DNA of 64,000 nucleotides, taken from assembly GCA_007258455.2 (NCBI GenBank), contig VDFB02270651.1, positions 700,410,217-700,474,216 on the forward strand, read 5' to 3'. This document shows positions 43,275-53,737 of the stretch, piece after piece. Below the pieces are notes generated by a model that was not told where the DNA came from, ran no database searches, and saw nothing but the letters and a program-made list of their open reading frames with translations. The stretch is from Sequoia sempervirens (lineage: Eukaryota; Streptophyta; Pinopsida; Cupressales; Cupressaceae). The position numbers and the translations under genes were made by a program. Position 1 is the first letter of the stretch; every line of letters begins with the position of its first letter.

Positions 43275-44190
43275 TTCCTAAATTAATTTGAGAGGAGATT
43301 AATATTAAAATTTTAGATCTTTGTATAGTTATAGAAAAAGAGAAACACATAAAATATAAACAAAATTATACCACAATATAGGTGTACATAAGGAAAACCT
43401 TTTTGGGGGAAAAATATGCACATTGCAAAGTATGAACTAATTATATTATTAGCAATACATGTTACAATATAGTATTAGGGACATGGCTTTATATGAGTAT
43501 CACCAACATACAACTATAGAGTAGTTCTAATAACATAACAATGCATATGAATCAACTATTTCATACCACCTTCTTAAGAACCTAATAAATGGGAGAGATA
43601 ATTCATGAAATCATCAAAATATTAATTATAAAACCATTGCCCTAAAACTCCCTAAAATGTGGCACCCAAATACTGAGTTATAAATACAACACCCAAAATC
43701 CAAGATGAGCCCATAGACTAAGAAAAATATATTCCTTTCACCTAGGATAAGCTCGTTATAGTCCCCTCACCAACTTGGGTGTTCCATTTGTGTTCCATTA
43801 TCTTCATTGAAATATTCCTCATTATGTGTTGTAACATGTGTTATAAGTTGGTCAACAATTGTAAGTCCCTCATATAGCTCTTTTCTATGTCCTAGATGTT
43901 TTTAACATTTTCAAAGTAAGATTTTCAACTTCCAAAGACCATAAATTTTTATTTAGGATGACATTTGAGCCCTTTTTAAAATTATACAACTCAAAAATAT
44001 CTATATAATAGGAATCCCTAGAAGCGATTCCAAACAACCCAAGAATTTTATTTTGGCCAAAAACCAACTCTATAATGCAAAAATAAGCTTTTATATTTCA
44101 AAGTTTGAAAATTGTATTCTCTATATACTTAATATTATGAGAAAGTTTGAGAAACCTTTCCTAATAAGAACATTTCTTATTTTTGTCAAA
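43275..44190 (-). repeat. Copia 5' LTR (approximate)
   Basis: Partner of 38330-39230. The right border is uncertain because a second copia fragment begins at about 44467. Confidence 0.75.
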
Positions 44191-44466
44191 TCCTTTACAT
44201 ATTTGGGATATTGTTCCAAACTCAATTTTATGGCAACTAGTATGGGTGCACATAATGGTTTACTAACATGCATTTTAAACTTCAAAAAATAGTTTCAAGA
44301 TACTTACTCTAGTTTAGCCATAGTTTCTTGTTAGTCTTATCCCTTTACATTTTCATACCAATTATGTACATTGTAGCTCCCAAGTATTTCATGTAAATTT
44401 CTAGACAATTAAGTTTTAAGTTCCTATATTAATATCATATTATTTCTATTGATTATAATATCATTA

Positions 44467-46180
44467 TTATATATTTTTTAGAACGTGATCATACTTGAAA
44501 TACAAGTAATGATCACAATCACTTCTACTAAAACTCAATCCTAGCACATGCATCAAATTTTTGGTTTCACATATGTTGGATTGTCTTAATTCATATAGTG
44601 ATTTTTTAGCTTGTATAGTTTCTCTTGATCTTTTTACATTGAATCCTCTAGGGTTATTGATGTATATATGTTGGCAAGATACATTGCAATTATGCTTTGG
44701 TGATGTCATTTATGGCAACCCTAGTTGGTAATTGGATCCACATGACATCATTTGCTTATACCGATAGTCAGATTGAGGATAGTTAGGAAGTACAGAGCAT
44801 TTGACAGTTTGGTGATCATCGATTCACTTGTAGATTTCCAGTTGTTATTTTGAGTTGTGGATCTCATGAAAGGTTCATTAGTGTATTTCTTGTGTTATGC
44901 GGAAATATAAGTGCCTCTTACCAAGTCATGTGTAAGTTTGGTGATCCGGTTGATACTTTTCTATTTATCAGTATTTTGGGGCTGACTTGGTTGATATAAT
45001 GTGTTGCAGATATTCAAGGAAAGCTTATTCAAATATTTTTGTGTTCACTCATCTTGATTTGGGTCCGAGCTAAGTTGTGGCTGACCGTTGTGGATGCACA
45101 TTGGATAATTCTTAAGATTTGAGCTGACAATTGCTAATATTTTTAAGTTTTATTGAAGCTGAATTGTTGTGATTAAATTGTTAGTAGCGAATATATATGT
45201 ATGATCTATTATATCATTTTGGAATGTGTGTGTGGTGTGTTGATGTGTATTGCAAATATTAGAAGAGTGTTAGAGTGATTTTATGCACAGTTTCACTTGT
45301 GCATAAATATTTTGTGGTGTGAATCAGAGCAAGAGTAGAGAAAAAGTTTAGTATCAGTCAGAAGGACAAAAGATCGACAACTAAGCCTAACTAGAACTCT
45401 AATCAAGCATTTTTAGATGCTATTATTTTAATTCATTCTCTTGGATCTAATCCAAATCTCTGTAAGGCATTGTGCCTTCCTTTTTTGAGCAGTGAGCTCT
45501 AGGTAGTGTGCCTGAATGCAAGTGCATTCCCATTTTGTAAACTTCTTTTTGAGTATACTCAGATTATATTGTGGATTGGCCATCCACCATGGTTTTTCCC
45601 CTAACAGGGTTTCCATGTAAAAATCCTTGTGTTATGGTGTTGTGGTTATTTGCTTTCTATTTCTACATATTTCTTTTGGTTGAATGCTTAAACTAGGTTA
45701 ATGATCAGAATAACAAAGTTAATTTTTGTAGAACACTGATTCACCCCCCTCTCAGTTTTGCTTGTTTCCAACAATATATCCTTCCCTAAGACTCCATGCA
45801 AGAATGTAATATTAACACTGATTTTCTCAATCTCCAAATTAAATGATGTAACAGCGAATAAAAACATCCTAATAGAAATCAACTTAGCAATAGGAGAAAA
45901 TATATCATTAGAGAAAGGATCTCATTGAAATCAATTCTCTCTAATTTAGAATATCCCTAGAACCAAACTACACCTTGTGCCACTCAAGTGATCCACCTAC
46001 TGTAAACTTCTTTAAAATTCTTCTTGAATATGCACTTGCATCTAATGGGTTTCCTATATTCATGCAAATAAACCAAATCACAAGTCTTACAATAATTCAA
46101 TGCCATCATCTTGTCATATGTGACATTCTTCCTAGGATTATTTTCTTTTGAAGGGATATCCTCTTTCAAAAAAAATGTGT
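44467..46180 (-). pseudogene. Second copia RT fragment, split by a solo LTR
   Basis: The right piece, 46169-45779, has the RT opening (CDLVYLHEYRKPIRCKCIFK) and FNLEIEKISVNITFLHGVLG. The left piece, 44663-44467, continues with INNPRGF, KKSLYELRQ and LGLSFSRSDCDHYLYFK. The interruption is exactly the solo LTR 44669-45773 with its ATATA duplications, and the RT block order is continuous across it. It is a separate copy from the element at 38330-44200, because that element has its own RT near 40440. Confidence 0.85.
44669..45773 (-). mobile_element. Solo LTR, 1105 bp, inside copia RT
   Basis: The ends are TGTTGG...CCAACA. Perfect ATATA target duplications lie at 44664-44668 and 45774-45778. No internal domain. 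Orientation is inferred as minus because the minus-strand start (TGTTGGAAACAAGC) resembles common plant LTR starts; this is weak. Confidence 0.92.
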
Positions 46181-47384
46181 GACTATTAGTACAAGTAGGA
46201 GCAAAGACAAATTTTTTTTGGTGGACTATACTTGTTAGGTAATTTTCATTGGCTTGTAGATCTTCACATAGTTACTATAAGTACCCAAATTTTGATGGCT
46301 CAATATGTACATTTGAAGATTATTTGGTAGTCTAGCTTAGGACCCATATGGTATAGTCATTTATCTTCATAACCTTTCTACCTTGATGGAGGCATCCTCA
46401 ACATCCTAGCATCACTAGTTGTCTTCATCATTATTTTTCATCCTTTTTCTTTCTAGCCATGTCTTCCATACAAAATTCTTAATGCCTAATTTAAGCTATG
46501 TGGACACTTGAGAGACCTTAGGTTCACATGATAAATCCATGCTAATATTTAAGGTGGTCTCATTGACTAGTAGTAGTAAGAGACACAACCCTTACCATGA
46601 CATGGATGACCTTGTTATATTTTATCATGGTCATAAGTCATTTGGATATGATTTTATTTCTCAAATTTCCTTCCCAAAATTTAACATTTTTAGTAGGAGA
46701 CAAAATATGTTCTATTTCTTGCTTTAAACTTGAGCTTTCATTCCCTCTTTTTCTTGACTTTTTAATTTTTTATTCTCTCCTTTTTTCCTATATAAACCTC
46801 CCCATTCTCATTCATAAAAGATGATAATTTTTGCATACACAAGTTTTGAGCCATTTAGAAGAAGATTTTCTCACCATAGTATAAAAGGATTGTTAGATTG
46901 CTTTTGTAACTCTTTGTAAAAATTTCAGTACCCTTGCATGTTAGAATTGGATCACATTTAGAAGATTAAAAGAATAATCACAATTCCCCATCCCAAATTA
47001 TCATATCTAGGCCCCCCCCTCACCCACATAGCACATGGAGCTAATATTACCTTCCTCACTAATTGAAATCTTCTCTTTTCATTAAGTGGAGCACCCCAAG
47101 GATGAAAGAGGAGAAGATAATATGGATAAAAGTTGGACCCTTTGTGGACACACTTTCAATGGTTGCATAATAAGCTTCAAATATATTTTCTTATTATAAA
47201 GTTTTATTTGTTAGTAATTAGATCACATACTCTCGTCTAGGAATTGTAACACTCTATCATTATTTGTTAGTTTAGTTTAGATTCATTGTTATTTTCATAG
47301 GTATATTAGATTTACATTAATTTCTTTAATTTCCTTACAAATAGATTAATCTCATTTGAAAAGTGTTATTGGAAACACAAAAAA
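46181..47384. other. AT-rich DNA, no feature seen
   Basis: Possibly more of the second copia element (upstream on minus), but I cannot match any motif. The short plus frames at 46539-46824 are not supported. Confidence 0.35.
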
Positions 47385-47484
47385 NNNNNNNNNNNNNNNN
47401 NNNNNNNNNNNNNNNNNNNNNNNNNNNNNNNNNNNNNNNNNNNNNNNNNNNNNNNNNNNNNNNNNNNNNNNNNNNNNNNNNNNN
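47385..47484. other. Assembly gap, 100 N
   Basis: Exactly 100 N, the conventional placeholder for a gap of unknown size. Sequences on either side may not be contiguous, and a frame spanning it should be ignored. Confidence 0.99.
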
Positions 47485-48480
47485 TCAACATTAACAAAAG
47501 AAAAGGTATGTACTTGAATCCCTTGCATTTAAATTTTTCTATATATATAAATATTTTAATATTTTCCCTCAAATCCATAATATATATATATATTAGTGTG
47601 TATTTATTTATTGCAATAAATTTAAGAATTAACCTAAATAACACATTAAGAATTCTAAGGATTTGTGCTTGGAAAAAATGCATAACAATTTTTTTTGTTG
47701 GATGTCGTGTTGTATAGTTAAGAAAAGCTCAAAATATGAATAGGATTTTAAGGCCATATATTATGTAGCTTACAATGAAAAAGAAGGAAGGAAATCTATT
47801 ATCAATTTGAATCTAAAATTTAATGCCATATGAAAAACCATATGTAGTATTATCTAAAATTAATTCTTGACATATTAATTTTATAAAATACACTTACCAT
47901 TCAATAAACTTCTCCCAAGAAAGAAACCCTAAGTGAACATTAATTGAACCCTAATTGTAGATTCATAACTCTAATCATAACCCTAAGCAAACACTAATCC
48001 TAATCAAACCCTAACCCTAGCCTTAAAGTGATCATATAATCTAATTATCTCTCTTATCTAAATTTGGGTTGAATTATTTTTCCTTTATTTTTAACTGCAT
48101 ATATTTTTTGTTTATTAGATCTTATTTTATGAATATATGCAAATATAATTTTACTTCTACATTCATTCTATGCCCATTTTTTCATGATATTTTAACATTC
48201 ATTTTCTGGAATATTAGATCAATCTCACACATATAAATATGAAACCTCAACATTTTAAAATTGAATTCTACCCAAAACATAGACACACAATAATGAACAA
48301 ATTCTCAAAAGAAGAATGACAACATCATTAACATTTCATTCAAAATTCACTCAAATCCACATAAGGAGAGAAAATATATTAGAATTATATGTTTATTCAT
48401 GCTTATAAGTCATATATGCATACAATTTAAGATAGTTTGCATATATTCATCCAAAACTCAAAATAGGCTATCTATTCTAC
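47485..48480. other. AT-rich DNA with a small telomere-like cluster
   Basis: At about 47925-48030 the motif 'ccctaa' or a one-base variant recurs within spacers such as 'aattgaaccctaattg'. It is a short relative of the larger array at 50545-51290. No gene. Confidence 0.6.
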
Positions 48481-48489
48481 TACATTTGC

Positions 48490-48541
48490 TTGGGGTTTTA
48501 ATAGCCAATGGCACCACAAATATCACTTCCTCATTAGAGGA
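48490..48541 (-). repeat. 52-bp partial copy of the unknown ORF at 48878-49396
   Basis: 'cttggggttttaatagccaatggcaccacaaatatcacttcctcat' recurs at 49014-49065 with two changes. On minus both read EEVIFVVPL--KTPS. The copies are 524 bases apart, so part of the ORF was duplicated. Confidence 0.8.
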
Positions 48542-48877
48542 CATATATCTTTCTACCCTTATATTCAACTCAAAACCTAGTTAGAGCTTTCATTAGTTCT
48601 CTCCTTACAAATGAGCCTTGAATTCCCTTTTATATGACAAGAGAGCAACAAGCTTCGGGCTCAAATGTAATTTCACCACAAATTTTCATTTGAAAAAAAT
48701 CTCCATTGCATTTGACTTTCATTTCAAAACTTCCCACATGTTGAATCTGCAAAACATAGTGGCACAAGAACTGGGGAAAGCTAAAAGAAAAGGGAACACA
48801 AATTGTCATCAAAATCCCCTTGTCCATGCAAAAAAAACCAGGCAACCAAATTGCCACGAAGGCACCACAACAACTTC

Positions 48878-49396
48878 TTATTTACCTGCCACCCTGCCCT
48901 TACCAACACTCAGACCTCGGTATACACGCCCGCTTCTAGTTGTTGCCCAATACGGTAGACCCTCAGCCTCCTCTTCTTTCTTGTCCTTGCCCAATATGGT
49001 TCTAGTATGTCCGCTTGGGGTTTTAACAACCAATGGCACCACAAATATCACTTCCTCATCATAGGGTAGACCATGATTGAAGCGAGGTAAATACCGATAG
49101 TAGTCAGAGTCGGTCTCGGATACATCATCAGAAGTGTTGCTCGTAAGGTAAATGGGCGAGTGTTGGCATCTAGAGGAGCCATGCCCATACCTTATTTTCC
49201 TACCGACACTAGTAATAGACCACACTGACTGCTTGCCTTTGTCATCTACCAGTTGAGCAGCAACATCCTGGAATTGCAACCTTCTACTGCATCTAGTGGG
49301 AACAAGCCTGGGCTTGTCAACCAAAGCACCTTCCTAAATATCAGGACCGAGCTTTTGTGAGCTCAAATGAACAGACCTCCTTACTGACTTACTCAT
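48878..49396 (-). pseudogene. Small unknown protein gene with one nonsense codon
   Basis: The ATG at 49396 opens MSKSVRRSVHLSSQKLGPDI, a stop follows at codon 21, and the frame continues 148 codons (LVDKPRLVPTRCSRRLQFQ, SVGRKIRYGHGSSRCQHSP, DDVSETDSDYYRYLPRFNHG, DEEVIFVVPLVVKTPSG and a Lys/Glu patch) to about 48878. It is basic at the N-terminus, with an acidic middle and no membrane segment. I recognise no family. The duplicated 52-bp piece at 48490 suggests this is repetitive DNA rather than a unique gene. Confidence 0.45.
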
Positions 49397-50544
49397 TTTC
49401 TCTTCTCAGACAAGCACTCAAACTGGATTAGACTCAGGCCACAAAGTGCTCTAACTGCTACAATAATGACATTATTAGCAGTTAATTCCTCTTGTATTTA
49501 TTGTGTGAGGTAATGGCAACCTTCATCAATGCTTAGTAAAAATGCATGTGCAAACATGGAAATTTGGTGGTGTATGTACTGTCACTGTTTAACTAGAGCT
49601 GCATGAGAATCCAAAGATCACCCTTCATGATTTCCAACAACAACATCTTCACACAGATTGAGATTGACGTGACTACACAAGCAAGGAATAATTCATTAAT
49701 GCTTCACCAGTTGTACGATAAAATGACCACCATGTGTCATTTTCCAACTTTGAGTACTGCCCACTGATCTCCTAAAGAGTTGGCAGATCAAATGGTTTAT
49801 CTCAGGCTAACTCGGTTTGACATCCAACGAAGCATCGTTCACCTTCCTCATAACCAATAACATTAATCCATCTCGGAAACCAACTACCATGTCGGCAGGT
49901 CCTATGCACTTTGCAAATTGAACAGCTAGAGCTACGCATTGCAATCTCGTTGACCTCGCGGCTTTTAACCAACCTTCATCTTCCTCTTAAGAGTTAGCAA
50001 GGAACAACAGAGATTTACATTAGCTTTTGATCTTGGTTGTCGATTTAAAACCATGGGTTATGAGCTCAATAGTGGATATTGGGCCCCACATTCCATATAG
50101 GACACACATCTGCCTTTTGTTGACCTCGCGCCAAATAACAGGGTGACACCTTAGGTCTGTGAGTTGGCAGGGTACAATCGAGATCTTCTCCCATATCTTT
50201 GAATCTGGAAAACCTACACATTGCACAGTTAGTATTTAATGAAAGGCTTTGGCTAAGCCATCAGCGACACGACCACTAGAGTTAATGGCTTAGGCTTATG
50301 TCACCAGATTAAAATTAAAACCCAACTTTGATTTTAATACTTTATTTCCTCCACAGGGTTTTATTTCCTAAGTCTCGGTTGGCCCTGTTAAATTCTTATC
50401 CCAACCCTAACAAAGAACAAATGATTAAGCTACGGATTGTATTTGTTGTTATAACTTTAGTTCTAGAGAATTCTTAATTACCAATTCTTATTTGTGTATA
50501 TGAATCCAATTGAATGCCTTTCCATATCATTATGGAAAATTTTA
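49397..50544. other. No gene seen
   Basis: Moderate GC at 49800-50280. The phrase 'ttgacctcgcg' occurs twice (about 49950 and 50119) within loosely similar surroundings. No motif supports a gene. Confidence 0.4.
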
Positions 50545-51290
50545 TTATTGCAACCCTAACTCTAACACTAATTAAACCTTAACCCTAACCTAATTGAACT
50601 CGTATTATAACCCTAACTCTAACACTAATTGAAATGTAATCGTAACCCTAGGTATTGTTGAAACCTAACCCTAATTGTTTCAAAACCCTAGAGAGCTCTA
50701 ATTGAACCCTAACCCTAAAATAGACAATAACCCTTACCTTAATTGAACCCTAACTCCAATCCTAGCCCTAATTTAAGACTAACCTTAACCCTGACCTTAA
50801 TTAAACCCTAATTGATCCCTAACCCAAACTAAATACTAATTGAACCTTAACCCTAAGTGAATAGCAACCTTAATTAAACTCCAACCATAATCCTATTTGA
50901 ATTTTGACCCTAATCATGACCATAATTCAACCCTAACCTTAATTGAACCCTAACCCTAAACATGAGTTTAATTAAGTTTAAGGTTCAAATAGGGTTAGAC
51001 TTTAATTAAAATTAGGTATAGGATTCAATTAGGATTAGGGTTGGGGTTGGGGGTAAAGATTAAGGTTCTATGATAGAGCCAGTTAAAGCTAGGGTTCACC
51101 TCAGTAAGGGCTTAGCATTAGGCCAGGGTTAGGCCAAGGGTTAGGGTTATGGTTCAATTAGGGTTTCATTAATGTTAGTTTTAGAATCATAGTTATGTTT
51201 AGGGTTGGATGTAAAATTAGAGTTAGGTTTGAAGTTAATTAGTGTTAGTTTTAGGGTTGGGGTAATGGTTAGACTTATAATTAATGTTAG
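50545..51290. repeat. Degenerate interstitial telomere-like array with strand switch
   Basis: About 50550-50962 is built from CCCTAA-type words, most often 'aattgaaccctaaccctaa'. From about 50966 the complementary words (ttagggtt, ggttcaatta) take over on the same strand to about 51290. The switch sits at 'aacatgagtttaattaag'. The order is C-rich then G-rich, opposite to a head-to-head chromosome-end fusion, so an inverted duplication of a subtelomeric-type repeat is the simpler reading. Confidence 0.85.
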
Positions 51291-52210
51291 TATTGAGATT
51301 AGATTCTATCACTTTAATAAAAATAATCTTCTATAAATTCATTCAATTTTTTTTTGAAATTATATAATTTAAAATATTTTCAAATTTACCTATGTTGATA
51401 TATGAGAGATATAGCAAATCTAAACTCTATACCATTTATAGTTAACTTGACATTGTGTATAAAAAGGTTTAAGTTATGAATGTTATAATATAAAAAATAA
51501 ATGTGTTTTCAATGTTTATTTGTCAGTTTAAAAGATGTGCCAATAATGTTGCAATCACTAATGATTATTTTTTTCTTGATGGTTAAAATAGATTGGTAAG
51601 TAAATTTATCTATAATAAGTAAATTTATCATTGATTTTTCTTGATAAGTAAATAATATTTCATAAATTTATCTATAATTATTATTTAATTTTTCTTAATT
51701 ATATTAAATTATATTTTATTAAATTGTTAAAAAATTAAGTTGCTTATAAATAATTTTATGTGTTTTTATAATTAACTTGATATTGTGTATAAAAGGTTTA
51801 AGTTATGAATGTTATAATATAAAAAAATAAATTTGTTTTCAATGTTTATTTGTTAGTTTGATGTGAGAATAATGTTGCATAGTAATGATTAATTTTTCTT
51901 GATTGGTTAAGTGATATTGTGAAATTATTCTATGTTAATTTAATGTTATGAATGCTATATAATATAAAGAAAAATATTTCTAATATATTTTTTAATGCAT
52001 CTTTATATTTTATAAACAAACATCTAAAATAAAAAAATGTGATTGTAAAAAAAATACAACTTAATGAGTGAACATACATTTAAAGTTAAAAGTGAAATTA
52101 TAAAACAAATTATAAATTTATTTTATTTTTCTTCTATAAATATAATTTTTTTATTTGTCGTCCGCCTAGTAATGCCCACTTCTCCTTTTAATGAATGTTT
52201 TATTTTGCAA
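51291..52210. repeat. AT-rich DNA with an 88-bp direct repeat
   Basis: 51441-51529 and 51772-51859 match nearly throughout ('ttgtgtataaaa', 'ggtttaagttatgaatgtta', 'tttcaatgtttatttgt'), 331 bases apart. No gene. Confidence 0.75.
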
Positions 52211-53275
52211 GGGTTGATTTAGTGTTTCCGTTGATCTATTTCTTGCAGATATCAATAGTGCCCACCATCCCGTGATCGGGAATTGAAGGATCGCGAAATC
52301 ATGGGCGGGCACCACGTGTCCTATCTAGGGGATCAAATTTGTGCTATCCCTGACCAACTACCATTTGATCTGAGTCGTTCCCCGCCATCTTGAGATGGTG
52401 CTTGGGTTGATTGCAAAATCATGGGCGGGCACCACGTGTCTCATCCGATGAAGCCTAAAAAGTAAAGGAAACACTAGTCGGCTTTAAATGTATTAAGGGG
52501 CGGATTACTAAAGTGTTCTCGAGATGCACATGTTCTAAATCGACGGATATGTTATAATCTTGCTGGAAAAGATGCTCAAAGGTTAACAACATGGCTGGCA
52601 ACTATGTTAAAGGAAAGAGATCATTGATGCTTAGGATCAACAATTTCCCGCCATCGTGCGATTAGAAGTTTCAGGATTGCGATATCGCGGGCAACTGCCA
52701 CGTGGACTTCCTTTGTAGTGTATGGTAAGGTGGGCACCTTATCACCGTGTTGGCAATTGTGTCAACTTGTTTTGAAGGTGGTCATCAATGATTTTATTTT
52801 ATAGAGGGTTGAATTAGCGTTGTCATTGATCTATTTCCTGCAGATCAACGGTGCCCGCCATCTCATGATTAGGAATTATAGGATTGCGATATCACAGGCG
52901 CTTGCCACGTGTCTCATCTAATGAGGTCTAAAGAGTGAAGGAAGCATTAGCCAGTTCTAAATGTGTTAAGGTGCGGATTACTAAAGTGCTTGTAAGATGC
53001 ACATGCTTTATTTCAACGTGGATGTTATAATTTTGAGGGAAAAGCTGCTCGATAGTTAACGAAAAAGACGGCGACCATTTTTGAAGGAGCAGGATCTCTG
53101 ATGAGAAGGATCAATGGTTGCCTGCCATCCCACGATGGTAAATCGAGGGATTGCAGTATTGTGGGCAACCGTTGCATGGTTTTCATTTGCGGCTTATGGC
53201 ATGGTGGGCCCCTTATTGCCATGCTGGCGATTATGTCAACCTGTTCTGAAGGTGGTTGTTGATGATTTGATCAAA
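52211..53275 (+). repeat. Two 595-bp tandem units upstream of family B, with G-box motifs
   Basis: Unit 1 (52211-52805) and unit 2 (52806 to about 53275) both start gggttgattt/gggttgaatt and share 'gatctatttc-tgcagat', 'cggattactaaagtg' and 'ttgaaggtggt'. Unit 1 has an extra internal 120-bp duplication. Palindromic CCATC...GATGG words and four CACGTG G-boxes (52313, 52433, 52699, 52906) recur. CACGTG is a known bHLH/bZIP site in plants. The block lies 460 bases before the family B start and could be its promoter or transposon-type repeats. Confidence 0.85.
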
Positions 53276-53737
53276 CTGGAGGATCAATAGTTCAAATTTA
53301 AATCTATATCAAATGTGGTTAAAGTCATTCGTGCAGCCCACGAGTGAGATTTAATGGTGGATGAGACATCTACTAGCAAGATTTGATCGACATAAAATCA
53401 ATTTACTTACTTCATTTGTATCACAAGGCATCCAAGTATTTCGTTAAAAATAGTTTCAGAGCCAAAGGTGAAATTGTGAATAGCTGCAGCTAGAAATTGG
53501 AGTTTGTGCAAAAAAAACCATGAGTTTATTTTCTCAGTTTCCTAGTCATTCTGCACCTAAATTTGGGAAGGGGGGTCTGCTATGCGTGTCACTGAGCTCA
53601 TTAAAATCTTTTGTTAGGGATATAGTTTAATCATAAATTGTGAGGAATTGCTGTATTTTTACTCTATAATTTCCTATCTCTGCTTAGTCATAGCCACTTA
53701 AAGTGTAACATTGTAGTAAAGCCCTAGTTTGTCTAAA
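53276..53737 (+). other. Presumed 5' flank of family B
   Basis: No ORF. 'ctctataatttcc' near 53660 could be a TATA-like element about 75 bases before the ATG at 53738; this is weak. An in-frame TAA at 53717 bounds the reading frame on the 5' side. Confidence 0.35.

Larger units (their letters stand above)
38330..44200 (-). mobile_element. Decayed Ty1-copia retrotransposon, minus strand
   Basis: Similar blocks at about 38330-39230 and 43275-44190 are the LTRs. Between them, on minus from right to left, are gag, protease, integrase, RT and RNase H, which is the copia order. All frames are broken many times. The LTRs differ by many substitutions and small indels, so the insertion is old. I cannot see a clean target duplication or primer site, so the limits are approximate. 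Confidence 0.85.

Noticed and set aside
47366..47683. 105-codon minus frame
   Set aside because: Runs across the 100-N gap, so the translation is meaningless.
50545..51290. Ancient chromosome fusion (telomere-telomere) site
   Set aside because: A fusion would read G-rich words then C-rich words. Here the order is C-rich then G-rich, and the units are interrupted by non-telomeric spacers.
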